Below are positions 42,365 through 51,196 of a DNA stretch of 64,000 bases, in pieces (within the stretch, counting starts at the first letter, position 1; each line of letters begins with the position of its first letter). The position numbers and the translations under genes are program-made. The stretch spans positions 62,001-126,000 of the forward strand of contig MPNC01000007.1 in assembly GCA_002238825.1 (NCBI GenBank), given 5' to 3'. Source of the stretch: SAR202 cluster bacterium bin87. Lineage in GTDB: Bacteria; Chloroflexota; Dehalococcoidia; Lucifugimonadales; UBA3495. The notes beneath the pieces are model-generated. The model ran no database searches and was not told the DNA's origin. It saw only the letters and a list, made by a program, of their open reading frames with translations.

Positions 42365-44248
42365 ATGAAGCGCCCAGGGCTCCCACTACCCCGACTATTC
42401 ATTTTGACTTCACTGGCTCTCGTCCTGATAGCGGCGGTAGCCTGTGGAACCGCACAGGAAACGCCCGCCGCAGCACCGGCGGCGCCGGCAACGGCAGTGC
42501 CGGCCGCGGCCATGCCGGAGAACACTCCAGTCTCCAGTTCCGGGGCGCCGGCGGCTGCGGCTGTGGCCACCGCCGTTCCCGCGGCGACGGCCATGCCGCA
42601 AACCTCGGAAGTGATGGCGCCTCGAGGGACTTTGACCTTCGGGTTGCCCCTCGTCGCCCCGTTCCACGTCTTCCCGACGGTCACGGAAGGCGCCGGATAT
42701 CACCACAACGGCTACACCACCGCCGAGACCCTCCTTTACATGAACGAGGACAAGGAGATTGTTCCCTGGCTGTTCCGGGAATGGAGCGTTGCTCCTGACG
42801 GCGTCACCTGGACGTTCAAGCTGGTGGAAGGCGCCCAGTTCCACAAGGGCTACGGGGAACTGGATGCGGAAGGCGTCCTCTGGAGCTTGATGATCAGCGG
42901 CGGCGAAAGCTCCCGGGTGGCGTTCAATACCCATATCCGCAGGATCTGGGGGCTTGGCGGAGACGTCAAAGAGGGTACCGTGGTTACCGGCGTTATCGAC
43001 GAAGGCCGGGCCAAGGCTATCGACGACTACACCATCGAGCTGAACACCGGGACGCCGCAGTACGACACCCTGGGTCTGCTGGCTCGCCCCCACGTCAACA
43101 TCATCAGCAGGGGACAACTCGAAGAGGTGGGTGTCGACGCGGCAAGCCGGAACATCGCCGGGACCAGCCCCTGGGATTTCCAGGAGCACCAGAGTGACCA
43201 GTTCACCCGGTGGGCCGCGGTCGAAGACCACTGGCGCAAGACACCCGAGTTTGCCGAACTGGTGTGGCAGCACATTCCGGAGGAATCCACCCGCGTGGCC
43301 AACTTCCAGACCGGAAAGCTCACCGCCATGGAGATGAACCTGGACTCCATCGCAGCCGTGGAGGACTCCCCCGGCACCAGCTTCGTGAAGATAGCCGGCG
43401 GCAGCGGCGTGAGCATGGCCTTCTACGGCAACTACTACGTGGGAGTGAACCCTGACGGTTCGCGCACGCCGGAGCACGAGGAAAGAGTCCCCGGGTTCGA
43501 TCCTTCCCTGCCCTGGATTTCCGGCAACCCGGACCCTGAATCCGAGGAATGGCAGAACGCCGCCAAGGTTCGAACTGCCCTGTCCATCGCCATCGACCGG
43601 CAGACAATCTCGGATACGCTGCTGAGCGGAGAGGCAATCCCCGACTCCCTGCCGGCATGGGCGTTCCACCTGGACAAGCTGCCGGCGGAGTACCGGCAGT
43701 GGGAGTTCAATCCGGAGAAATCCCGGCAACTGCTGGCCGAGGCGGGCTATGCCGACGGGTTTGAGATTACCCTCACGCCCCTGGGCGGCTCAAATTACCT
43801 CGAAGTGACTTCCGCCATCGCCCAGATGTGGGACCAGATCGGCGTCAAGGCCAACCAGCAGAACCTGCCGTACAAGACCTTCCGCCCGGGCATCGTGACC
43901 CGCACCTACAACCAGGCGTACCAGCACACGCACGTTGCGCCTGACCCCCTGGACCGGTGGTCCACCGCTTTCAACCACGAGAGCGCCTGGAACTTCGGCA
44001 TGGACCACCCGATTCTTACCGATTTGATGAACGAAGCCCAGGGCACCGTTGACGAAGCGGAGCGGTACGCAATCATGGTTGAAGCCGCGAAGTTCATGTA
44101 CGACAACGCCCTGACCGTCGGTCTCTACGCTCAGAACCAGGTATTCGCCCTGAACGGGGACACCGAACCATGGGACGCGCACCTGAACTACGCCGAAACG
44201 CGGGACCTGACCGGGTTCGAGTACGCTCCCAACCTCACTACTCAGTAA
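42365..44248 (+). CDS. ABC transporter substrate-binding lipoprotein, family 5
   Basis: A 627-residue solute-binding protein of the peptide/nickel (SBP_bac_5) class. A lipoprotein signal ends LIAAVACG (lipobox Cys27), followed by a flexible Ala/Pro/Thr linker to about residue 85. Family features include YLNEDKEIVPWL-like residues (LLYMNEDKEIVPWLFREWSV), ...WTFKLVEGAQFH, VRTALSIAIDRQTISDTLLS and the C-terminal NFGMDHPILTDLMNEAQ. It captures its substrate outside the membrane and passes it to the permeases encoded at 44778 and 45780. A ribosome binding site (GGAGG) precedes the ATG. Actual substrate unknown. Confidence 0.92.
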   Translation: MKRPGLPLPRLFILTSLALVLIAAVACGTAQETPAAAPAAPATAVPAAAMPENTPVSSSGAPAAAAVATAVPAATAMPQTSEVMAPRGTLTFGLPLVAPFHVFPTVTEGAGYHHNGYTTAETLLYMNEDKEIVPWLFREWSVAPDGVTWTFKLVEGAQFHKGYGELDAEGVLWSLMISGGESSRVAFNTHIRRIWGLGGDVKEGTVVTGVIDEGRAKAIDDYTIELNTGTPQYDTLGLLARPHVNIISRGQLEEVGVDAASRNIAGTSPWDFQEHQSDQFTRWAAVEDHWRKTPEFAELVWQHIPEESTRVANFQTGKLTAMEMNLDSIAAVEDSPGTSFVKIAGGSGVSMAFYGNYYVGVNPDGSRTPEHEERVPGFDPSLPWISGNPDPESEEWQNAAKVRTALSIAIDRQTISDTLLSGEAIPDSLPAWAFHLDKLPAEYRQWEFNPEKSRQLLAEAGYADGFEITLTPLGGSNYLEVTSAIAQMWDQIGVKANQQNLPYKTFRPGIVTRTYNQAYQHTHVAPDPLDRWSTAFNHESAWNFGMDHPILTDLMNEAQGTVDEAERYAIMVEAAKFMYDNALTVGLYAQNQVFALNGDTEPWDAHLNYAETRDLTGFEYAPNLTTQ

Positions 44249-44298
44249 GGACGGGATGGCGTCAGAGAGTACCGGGATGGCTCCGGCCGTAATTTAGC

Positions 44299-44733
44299 TT
44301 GACGGCAAGCATCTTCACAATCGCTGGGCGCGCAGGGCTTGGATTTCTCATAGCCCTCGTGCTCGGCTATGTGGGGGTGTGGGTGGCATGGGGCCTGTAT
44401 TATTTCTTTACCGACACCTCATCGAAGCTGCTCCGGGATGTAATGTTCTTGGCCGGCGCAGCAGTTGGCGCCGCACTGGGCGGGTCGCTGACATGGTTAC
44501 GCCTGGACGGCAATTCGTTGCCGGTGCTCTTGCTGATTGCATCTGCGGGTCTAGCGGGCGGGATCATTGGATCCTGGATGGGGTACGAATACGCACTGAA
44601 CCGAGAACTCAAGTGCTGCGCTAATCCTCCCATCAACTCCTTTACCTATGCCGCGTTCGGCGCAGCAGCGGTGGCCAACGTGGGAACCTTTCTGCTCGGC
44701 GTGGTGAGAGAAATCGTCGACTCCAGGCGATAA
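44299..44733 (+). CDS. Small membrane protein of unknown function
   Basis: A 144-codon frame from TTG 44299 with about four hydrophobic segments (GLGFLIALVLGYVGVWVAWG, MFLAGAAVGAALGGSL, PVLLLIASAGLAGGIIGSW and AAFGAAAVANVGTFLLGVV). No family recognised. It sits between the solute-binding protein and the first permease, in the same direction and with short gaps, so it may be an accessory subunit of the importer. The start codon is uncertain, as no ribosome binding site is clear. Confidence 0.6.
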   Translation: MTASIFTIAGRAGLGFLIALVLGYVGVWVAWGLYYFFTDTSSKLLRDVMFLAGAAVGAALGGSLTWLRLDGNSLPVLLLIASAGLAGGIIGSWMGYEYALNRELKCCANPPINSFTYAAFGAAAVANVGTFLLGVVREIVDSRR

Positions 44734-44777
44734 CACCGGGTTGAACGTATCTGAACATCTGATGCTGGGACCTTGAC

Positions 44778-45698
44778 ATGCAACGGTTTTTGATACGCCG
44801 ATTTTTCCTGATGATAATCACGCTCCTCGCGGTGTCGATGATCATCTTCGTCATGGCGCGGGTGGGCGGTGACCCAAGATCTCTGCTCCTGGACGATCAC
44901 GCCACCCAGGAGCAATGGGAGTTGCTGGGGGAGGAGCTGGGGCTGGATAAGCCCCTCTATCACCAGTACGCGATTTTCATGAGCGGAGTGCTGCGCGGTG
45001 ATTTCGGCGAGTCGATCAGCCAGCGCCGGCCGGTGCTGGAGGTGGTCGCAGAGAAAATCCCGGCGACGCTCCAGCTCGGCGGAGCTGCCTTCCTGCTCGC
45101 GCTCGTTGTCGGGATACCCCTCGGCGTGATGTCGGCAGTCAAGCGCGGCAGCGTTCTGGACCAGGTCGGAAGGGCCGTGGCCCTGATTGGACAGGCCGCG
45201 CCGTCTTTCTGGCTTGGCATCATGTTCATTTTCTTCTTTGCCGTGTTCCTGGGATGGGTGCCTCCTTCCGGAAGGCAGGACTGGAACAGCTTCGTACTCC
45301 CAACACTCACCTTGGCATGGGGCGGGTTCCTGGCGGGAAGCCTGCGGTTGATGCGCTCAGCGATGCTGGACACGCTGGACACGGAATACATCAAACTCGC
45401 CCGGGCAAAAGGGTTGCCCGGCAAGATGATTATCTGGAAGCATGCGTTTCGCAATGCTCTGATACCGCCATTGACCCTGGCGGGTGTATCCATGCCCGCT
45501 ATCCTCACGGGCTCCATCACCACCGAACTGGTATTCGCGTGGCCCGGAATGGGCCAATTGGCAGTGCAGGCCCTCTGGTCGTCCGACTACCCGCTGATCC
45601 AGGGGCTGACCATCATGTTTACGTTGGGGTATGTATTCATCGCGTTGGCGGTTGACGTACTCTACGCGTACATCGACCCCAGAATCCGATACCTGTAG
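44778..45698 (+). CDS. Peptide/nickel-type ABC permease, DppB-like
   Basis: A 306-residue inner-membrane permease. The N-terminus MQRFLIRRFFLMIITLLAVS is typical of DppB/OppB, followed by LGLDKPLYHQYAIFMSGVLR and GDFGESISQRRPV. The EAA loop that docks the ATPase is present as YIKLARAKGLPGKMIIWKHA. Six membrane segments are expected and seen. It pairs with the DppC-like permease 81 bases downstream. Confidence 0.93.
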   Translation: MQRFLIRRFFLMIITLLAVSMIIFVMARVGGDPRSLLLDDHATQEQWELLGEELGLDKPLYHQYAIFMSGVLRGDFGESISQRRPVLEVVAEKIPATLQLGGAAFLLALVVGIPLGVMSAVKRGSVLDQVGRAVALIGQAAPSFWLGIMFIFFFAVFLGWVPPSGRQDWNSFVLPTLTLAWGGFLAGSLRLMRSAMLDTLDTEYIKLARAKGLPGKMIIWKHAFRNALIPPLTLAGVSMPAILTGSITTELVFAWPGMGQLAVQALWSSDYPLIQGLTIMFTLGYVFIALAVDVLYAYIDPRIRYL

Positions 45699-45779
45699 GA
45701 GATACGGATTCTCAGCGAGTGGACCGGCCCCAAACCGCGCCGAGGATCCACGTCTCCTGAGAAGGCCCGGAGAAGTTAA

Positions 45780-46835
45780 ATGGCCAACGCTACAACTCTT
45801 TCTCCCTCCCCACCCGTCATCGTGCGGGCGCTACGGGGCATGGCACGCTGGCGTCGCCCGGTGCTGATCGTTCCAGTGTTTATCCTGACAATGGTCGTGG
45901 TGGCTGGTATCACCGCTGACTGGATATCCCCGTACGACCCGAATGTAGGGGACCCGAACCACCGTCTTCAACCGGGGTTCTGGGCGTACGAGCCCGTTCC
46001 GCCCGTGATCGTAACCAAAGAGGTGGTGGCGGTAATCAACCCCAGCAACATCGAACTACGGAAAACCCAGATCACCGAGTACAACGCCAAGCAGATAGAC
46101 CCCAACGCGGTTATCGGCGATCAACTGGATGTGGTTGTCAGCGAAGGGATCGACACGCTTTATTTCCTGGGTACCGACCACTTGGGACGGGATCTGTTTA
46201 CCCGGATTATCCATGGCGCGCGCGTTTCCCTGGTGATGGCCGGCCTGACATTGCTGGTGGGCGGTACGATGGGCACGGTACTCGGCCTGACCGCCGGATG
46301 GCACGGTGGGTGGGTCGATGAGGTTGTAATGCGCATGGTGGACATCATACTTGCGCTCCCGCTAATCCTGGTCGCACTGGTATTGGTTGTCGCACTCGGA
46401 CCATCCTTCCAACTGATCATCGTGATCATGGCGATCGCCATCTGGCCGCTCTTCACCCGCGTGACGCGGGGGGAGGTGCTGCGCGTCAAGACCGCGGACT
46501 ACGTCGCACTAGCCCGCGTGGCCGGGGCCGGGACGATTCGCATCATGATAGTCCACATCCTGCCGGGGATAGCCAACAGCGTGATTGTGGTGGCAACCCT
46601 GCTGGTGGGTGTGGTCATCCTGCTGGAGGCCGCCCTTAGTTTCCTGGGTGCCGGCGTGCCGCCGCCGACGCCAGCGTGGGGGTCCATGCTCTCCGAGGGC
46701 CGGGACAGGATCGCGATCGCGTGGTGGATTTCGTCGCTGCCTGGGCTCGCGATTTTCCTGACGGTGCTGTCCCTGAACCTGTTCGGTGACTGGCTGAGGG
46801 ATGCCCTGGACCCGAGGCTGCGGCAGTTGGAGTAG
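45780..46835 (+). CDS. Peptide/nickel-type ABC permease, DppC-like
   Basis: A 351-residue permease. After the first membrane segment (VLIVPVFILTMVVVAGITAD) there is an extra extracellular stretch of about 60 residues (from GDPNHRLQPGFWAYEPVPPV to SEGIDTLYFL) before the standard LGTDHLGRDLFTRIIHGARV; most DppC proteins are shorter here. The EAA loop is DYVALARVAGAGTIRIMIVH. No ATPase genes follow; a terminator comes next, so the importer must use ATPases encoded elsewhere. Confidence 0.92.
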   Translation: MANATTLSPSPPVIVRALRGMARWRRPVLIVPVFILTMVVVAGITADWISPYDPNVGDPNHRLQPGFWAYEPVPPVIVTKEVVAVINPSNIELRKTQITEYNAKQIDPNAVIGDQLDVVVSEGIDTLYFLGTDHLGRDLFTRIIHGARVSLVMAGLTLLVGGTMGTVLGLTAGWHGGWVDEVVMRMVDIILALPLILVALVLVVALGPSFQLIIVIMAIAIWPLFTRVTRGEVLRVKTADYVALARVAGAGTIRIMIVHILPGIANSVIVVATLLVGVVILLEAALSFLGAGVPPPTPAWGSMLSEGRDRIAIAWWISSLPGLAIFLTVLSLNLFGDWLRDALDPRLRQLE

Positions 46836-46871
46836 CAATAGCCTCACGTACATCTGCCTTGAAACCCGCGA

Positions 46872-46927
46872 GGGCCAACGGTTATTTGGAGGGTCGTAGA
46901 CTCACCGAAAAGCGTCGGCCCTTTTTT
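46872..46927 (+). terminator. Intrinsic terminator of the ABC operon
   Basis: GGGCCAACG (46872-46880) and CGTCGGCCC (46913-46921) pair with one mismatch, followed by six T. The loop of about 32 bases is long but the position, 37 bases after the permease stop, fits. Confidence 0.65.
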
Positions 46928-47111
46928 ATTGGCCCATTGTTGTGCGGTGTTGCGGTCTCCCCGGGGCACTGGTTGGGTTTAGCGAGCAGTCGGGTGCCGC
47001 CCGGTCGTTAGACGCCTTTTCGACACCTCGCGCAAAATGCGTCGACTTTGGAGACCGCAATCGGTAGGATCACGGTACAACCTCGGGCAATGACATCAGG
47101 TTTGGGACCCC

Positions 47112-48224
47112 ATGTCCCCATCTCGTCGCCACATCATCCACGCCGACCTGGACGCCTTCTACGCCGCCGTGGAACAACTGGACAACCCCGAGCTGCGCGG
47201 CCTGCCCGTCCTGGTGGGTGGGCGGCCCGAGGGACGGGGTGTGGTCGCCACGGCGTCCTATGAGGCGCGGCGGTTCGGCGTTCACTCGGCAATGCCCATG
47301 GCCACCGCCGTGCGCCAGTGTCCGGACGGCATCATCGTGCGTCCGCGCTTCGATCGCTACCGTGAGATGTCCGGCCAGATCATGGGCATCTTCCGCGACG
47401 TAACCGAGGTGATCCAGCCTGTGTCCCTGGACGAGGCCTACCTGGACGTCACCGAGGCCGCCACCGACCGCTCGCCCATTGCCATCGCCATCGACATCAA
47501 GGAGCGCGTCTCCGCCGAAACCGGCCTGACCGTCTCCGTGGGCCTGGGTACCGGAAAAACCGTCGCCAAGATCGCCTCAGACCTGCAGAAACCCGACGGC
47601 TTGGTGGTTGTCCCCGTCGGCGGCGAGGCCGAATTCCTGGCGCCTCTGGCCGTGGGCAAGCTGGTGGGCGTGGGCCCCAAGTCCGCCGCCCGTCTGCACG
47701 AAGAGGGGGTGGACACCATCGGTCAGCTGGCCGAGATGCCCGACGCCTGGTTCGCCCGCCACTTCGGGAGGCGCGGCGACAGCATCCGCGACCGCGCCCG
47801 CGGCATCGACCATGATCCCGTCCAGACCTCCCGCGAGGCCAAGTCCATCAGCGCCGAGACCACCTTCGCCGATGACCTGCCCGGCAACTCCGACGAGGAG
47901 CGCGCCAACCTGCGGTCGATAATCGAGCGCCTGTCCGGCCGCGTCGCCGGGTCGGTATCCCGCAAGGGACTGGTCGCCCGCACCGTCACCGTCAAGATGC
48001 GCCTCTCCGACTTCACCACCTTCACCCGCCAGACCACCCTGCCGGCGCCCACCGACGAGGAAGCGGCCGTCGTGTCCACCGCGTGGATGCTGCTGGAACG
48101 GGAACTGGCGCCGGACCGCTCCTTCCGACTCCTGGGCGTGGGCGTCTCCGGCTTCTCGCAAAAAGAGGGCCCCGACGACGTATCGCCGGAGCCCGTGGCC
48201 GCACAGCAGCGGCTCATTTTTTAG
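47112..48224 (+). CDS. dinB: DNA polymerase IV (Y family)
   Basis: A 370-residue translesion polymerase. The catalytic acidic residues are in HADLDAFYAAVEQ (Asp near residue 12) and SLDEAYLDVT (Asp-Glu). The steric-gate region ATASYEARRFGVHSAMPM and the thumb helix-hairpin-helix (KLVGVGPKSAARLHEEGVDT) are present. The little-finger domain follows. The C-terminus ends QQRLIF; this weakly resembles the beta-clamp-binding motif QL(x)LF. No LexA box was identified. It is preceded by a spacer of about 180 bases after the ABC terminator and is monocistronic. Confidence 0.95.
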   Translation: MSPSRRHIIHADLDAFYAAVEQLDNPELRGLPVLVGGRPEGRGVVATASYEARRFGVHSAMPMATAVRQCPDGIIVRPRFDRYREMSGQIMGIFRDVTEVIQPVSLDEAYLDVTEAATDRSPIAIAIDIKERVSAETGLTVSVGLGTGKTVAKIASDLQKPDGLVVVPVGGEAEFLAPLAVGKLVGVGPKSAARLHEEGVDTIGQLAEMPDAWFARHFGRRGDSIRDRARGIDHDPVQTSREAKSISAETTFADDLPGNSDEERANLRSIIERLSGRVAGSVSRKGLVARTVTVKMRLSDFTTFTRQTTLPAPTDEEAAVVSTAWMLLERELAPDRSFRLLGVGVSGFSQKEGPDDVSPEPVAAQQRLIF

Positions 48225-48241
48225 TAACCGCGACCACGCCG

Positions 48242-48332
48242 GTCATTGCGAGCGCAGCGTGGTAATCTCGTCGGGGCGATAGTCAGCCACCCAATAACGA
48301 GATCGCCGCGTTACTACTTTCCCGCGATGACC
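48242..48332. repeat. REP-type hairpin between convergent genes
   Basis: The arm tcattgcgagcgcagcgtgg near 48242 pairs imperfectly with ccgcgttactactttcccgcgatgac near 48330. It lies between the convergent dinB and cupin genes, where it could act as a bidirectional transcription stop. Confidence 0.7.
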
Positions 48333-48352
48333 AGCTGGAACCGTCCCAATCC

Positions 48353-49426
48353 CTACCCCTGGAACGTCCCGGTCACCGGCTGGTGGCCCGCGTTCTCCGC
48401 GTAGGGTTCTTCGCGGTAGAGCGCCATCTGCTTCATGATGGGAATGTCCTGGATGGAGAACAGCACGGCATCTTCGTCGGTGTCGTTGGCGTGCTCGTGC
48501 CACACCCACGGCGGCACCACGAAGAAGTCGCCCTCGGTCCAGTCGAACCGCGTGCCGTCGATGACGCTGTGACCCTGGCCCTTGTACACCTGGTACACGG
48601 CGCAGCTGGTCTGCCGGTGCGCCCGTGTCGCGACGCCCGGCCGGATCATCTGGGCCCAGCAGGTCATGGTCTTGAGCACGGGTCCGCCGGTCATGGGGTC
48701 GCTGAACTCCATGGCCACGTCGTCGAAGGGGCTGGCGTCCACCCTGGCCAACTGCTGCAGCGCCTCGTGGGTCTTGTCCCACTTGTAGTGCCACAGGGCC
48801 GAATAGGGTGCGCTGGGTTCCTCCCACGCCGGCCGCAGCGCGCCGGAGGCAAACTTCCGCTCCGACTCGGCCACGCCGACGATGGGCTGCTGGTCCTCGG
48901 GGTAGGCCTCGTAGAAGTTGGCCCGCAGGTAGCGCACCAGCGGCACGTCCAGCCCGTCCAGCCAGACCATGGGTTCGTCGCCCTCGTTGTTATGGTCGTG
49001 CCACGTCCACGACGGCGTCAGCACCAGGTCCCCCGGCTCCATGTAGCACTTGTCGCCCTCCACGGTGGTGTAGGCGCCCGTCCCCTTGAGCACCCACCGG
49101 ATGGCCGTGGGCGTGTGGCGATGCGCCGGGGCGTTTTCACCGGGCAGCAGCAGTTGCAGCGCCGCCGTGATGGTGTGGGTCGTGCCACGATCCAGCCCGG
49201 GGGTCGCCAGCCGCAGCGTCCGGCGCTCCACGTCCCGGTCGGGCGTCACCAGCTCGCCGCTCTTCATGACCAGCGGCTCGACCTCGGCCCAGCGCCACAG
49301 GTAGGGTTCCATCTCCGGAAGCGGCTGGCCCTCGCCCTGCAGCCAGCCCGGCTTGACCTGGATCCGGCCGGCAGTTTCGTAATATTGTTGCTCCTCCTGG
49401 GTGTTCAAGCGTTCCGTTGTCGCCAT
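48353..49426 (-). CDS. Gentisate 1,2-dioxygenase-like double-cupin protein
   Basis: A 357-residue bicupin resembling gentisate / 1-hydroxy-2-naphthoate / salicylate dioxygenases, which open aromatic rings with Fe(II) and oxygen. The first cupin shows PAHRHTPTAIRWVLKGTGAY, EPGDLVLTPSWTWHDHNNEG (metal His in HxH and WHDH). The second cupin, THRQT-like in ATRAHRQTSCAVYQVYKGQG, WTEGDFFVVPPWVWHEHAND, is also well preserved. Length matches the family. Start: ATG 49426 after a GGGAGGTGG ribosome binding site. The substrate cannot be told from sequence. Confidence 0.85.
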   Translation of the reverse strand: MATTERLNTQEEQQYYETAGRIQVKPGWLQGEGQPLPEMEPYLWRWAEVEPLVMKSGELVTPDRDVERRTLRLATPGLDRGTTHTITAALQLLLPGENAPAHRHTPTAIRWVLKGTGAYTTVEGDKCYMEPGDLVLTPSWTWHDHNNEGDEPMVWLDGLDVPLVRYLRANFYEAYPEDQQPIVGVAESERKFASGALRPAWEEPSAPYSALWHYKWDKTHEALQQLARVDASPFDDVAMEFSDPMTGGPVLKTMTCWAQMIRPGVATRAHRQTSCAVYQVYKGQGHSVIDGTRFDWTEGDFFVVPPWVWHEHANDTDEDAVLFSIQDIPIMKQMALYREEPYAENAGHQPVTGTFQG

Positions 49427-49581
49427 GTTGCCACCTCCCGGGTGCGGTTTCGCGTGTCGTTGCCGCGATTGTAATCGCGTTCCGGCCTGATGTCATTTCA
49501 GGAGACGAGCGAATCGGCGCCAGGGCGGAGTGTTACAATCGGCCACAGACCCCAAATCCCATTCCCCAGCCGAGGAGAATC

Positions 49582-50142
49582 ATGGCCAGATTGCCCGTAG
49601 TAACCCGAGACATGGTGCCCGCAGATTTCGCCGATGCCTTCGACGAACTGACCAGACCCACGGGAGGGACCATCACCGGCGGCCCCTATTCCATCGCGAT
49701 CAACAGCCCCGAGATGGCACGGCGGCGCAGCAGCCTGACCGGCTACCTGCGTTTCGAGAGCACCTTCTCCAAGCGCATCCAGGAACTGGCGATCCTGGCC
49801 ACCGCCCGCAACTTCGACTGCCCCTACATCTGGAACGCCCACGCGCCCGCCGCCCGCCGCGAGGGCGTTAGTGACGCCCTGGTGGACGCAATCCGCGACC
49901 GCCAACCGCTGCCTGATATGCCCGACGACGAGCGGGCAATCATCAACTTCTGCAACGAGTTCTACGCCAACCACCGCGTCTCCGCTTCCACCTTCCAGAT
50001 CGCCCTGGAGCAGTTCGGCGCGCAGCACCTGGTGGAGATCACCGCGCTCATGGGCAACTACGCGCAGACGGCCTTCTTCCTCAACGCCTTCGAGGTCGAA
50101 CTGCCTACGGATCGGACTGAGCCTGTCCTGCCCGTCTCCTGA
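49582..50142 (+). CDS. Carboxymuconolactone decarboxylase-like protein
   Basis: A 186-residue all-helical protein of the CMD/AhpD superfamily (STFSKRIQELAILATARNFD, YIWNAHAPAARREGVSDALV, VEITALMGNYAQTAFFLNAF). The usual CxxC peroxidase pair is reduced to one Cys (FDCPYIWNAH), so redox activity of the AhpD type is unlikely. A decarboxylase or lactonase-like role in aromatic breakdown would fit the adjacent divergent gentisate-dioxygenase-like gene, but that is inferred from context. Start at 49582 is supported by GAGGAGAA. Confidence 0.85.
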   Translation: MARLPVVTRDMVPADFADAFDELTRPTGGTITGGPYSIAINSPEMARRRSSLTGYLRFESTFSKRIQELAILATARNFDCPYIWNAHAPAARREGVSDALVDAIRDRQPLPDMPDDERAIINFCNEFYANHRVSASTFQIALEQFGAQHLVEITALMGNYAQTAFFLNAFEVELPTDRTEPVLPVS

Positions 50143-50150
50143 CGACGGCA

Positions 50151-50285
50151 GTCATTGCGCCCTCGCCCCGCGTCATTGTGCCCTTGCCCCGCGTCATTGC
50201 GAGCGAAGCGCGGCAATCTCGTGATGGTAGCAGGGTCTCTTTCAGCAACGAGATCGCCACGTCGCTGGGCTCCTAGTGATGATAG
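50151..50285. repeat. REP-type hairpin with partial tandem starts
   Basis: Three short gtcattg starts precede the arm gcgagcgaagcgcggcaatc, a loop with gtagcagggtctctttcagc, and the inverted arm gagatcgccacgtcgctggg. The loop matches, inverted, that of the element at 6309. Confidence 0.75.
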
Positions 50286-50294
50286 GCGGGGTAC

Positions 50295-51188
50295 GTGTTG
50301 CCGGCTGGATGCACCGTGCGCGTTCTGATCATTGGGGCCAGCGGGTTCATCGGTCGCTACGTGTCCCGCCGTTTGGCGGCGCCTGCGGGCAATGCCGTTG
50401 TCAGCACCTACAACTCCCGTGCTCCGGGGGATGACGGCGCGTCCTGGCATCGCGTGGAACTCACCCGCCTCGCGGATCTGGATGCGCTGTTCGCGTCGGC
50501 TCAACCCGACGTCGTGGTCCACCTTGCGGCCATGGCGGACGTTGGCACGGCGGAGCGGAACCCCGATGTTGCCACAGCGGTCAACGTCACTGCGACCGAG
50601 CGCATTGCCCGCCTGTGTGAACTCCATTCGGCTCGGTTGATCTTCGTGTCCACCGAGTATGTTTTCGACGCCCGAAACGGGCCGTACGCTGAGGACGATA
50701 CTGCGGCGCCGACCACGCAATACGGGCTGACCAAGTTCAAGGCTGAGCAGGCAGTTGCCGGGCTGGCTTCCGGCTGGAGCATCCTGCGCACCAGCATCGT
50801 GTACGGTTGGCCGGCGCCGGGGCGCCGCAACTTCGTGCCCATGCTGGTCGATCTCCTGCGTAACGGCGAACCATACCACGGGCCGACCAACGTGTACCGC
50901 TCGCCGGTCTACGTCGAACACCTCGTCGATGGCATCGCGCGACTGGTCGAAAGGGAAGACGAGGGGATCCGGCACGTGGCCGGCGCGGACTGGGTGACGA
51001 TGTACGATTTCGGAGTCACCGTCGCTGAAAGGTTCGGGCTGGATTCGAACCTGGTGATCCCTTCTCTCGCGCCTGAAGAGGACCGCCTGGGTCTGGATTG
51101 CGAACGCACGATGGCAGGCTTGGGCTTGCCGTATCCCGGCCTGGCCGACGGCCTCGCCGCCATGCTGGAGGCCGCTGGACGGCGGTAA
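50295..51188 (+). CDS. RmlD-like NAD(P)-dependent sugar nucleotide reductase
   Basis: An extended SDR of about 290-297 residues, related to dTDP-4-dehydrorhamnose reductase. It has the Rossmann motif LIIGASGFIGRYVS, VVVHLAAMADV, the active-site segment FVSTEYVFDARNGPY and YGLTKFKAE (Tyr-x3-Lys). The substrate-binding half (LVDLLRNGEPYHGPTNVYRS) follows the family. GTG 50295 and GTG 50316 (VRVLIIGASG) are both possible; the second fits the family better. The rest of the rhamnose pathway is not here, so the actual sugar substrate is uncertain. Confidence 0.85.
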   Translation: MLPAGCTVRVLIIGASGFIGRYVSRRLAAPAGNAVVSTYNSRAPGDDGASWHRVELTRLADLDALFASAQPDVVVHLAAMADVGTAERNPDVATAVNVTATERIARLCELHSARLIFVSTEYVFDARNGPYAEDDTAAPTTQYGLTKFKAEQAVAGLASGWSILRTSIVYGWPAPGRRNFVPMLVDLLRNGEPYHGPTNVYRSPVYVEHLVDGIARLVEREDEGIRHVAGADWVTMYDFGVTVAERFGLDSNLVIPSLAPEEDRLGLDCERTMAGLGLPYPGLADGLAAMLEAAGRR

Positions 51189-51196
51189 CAGGCAAT

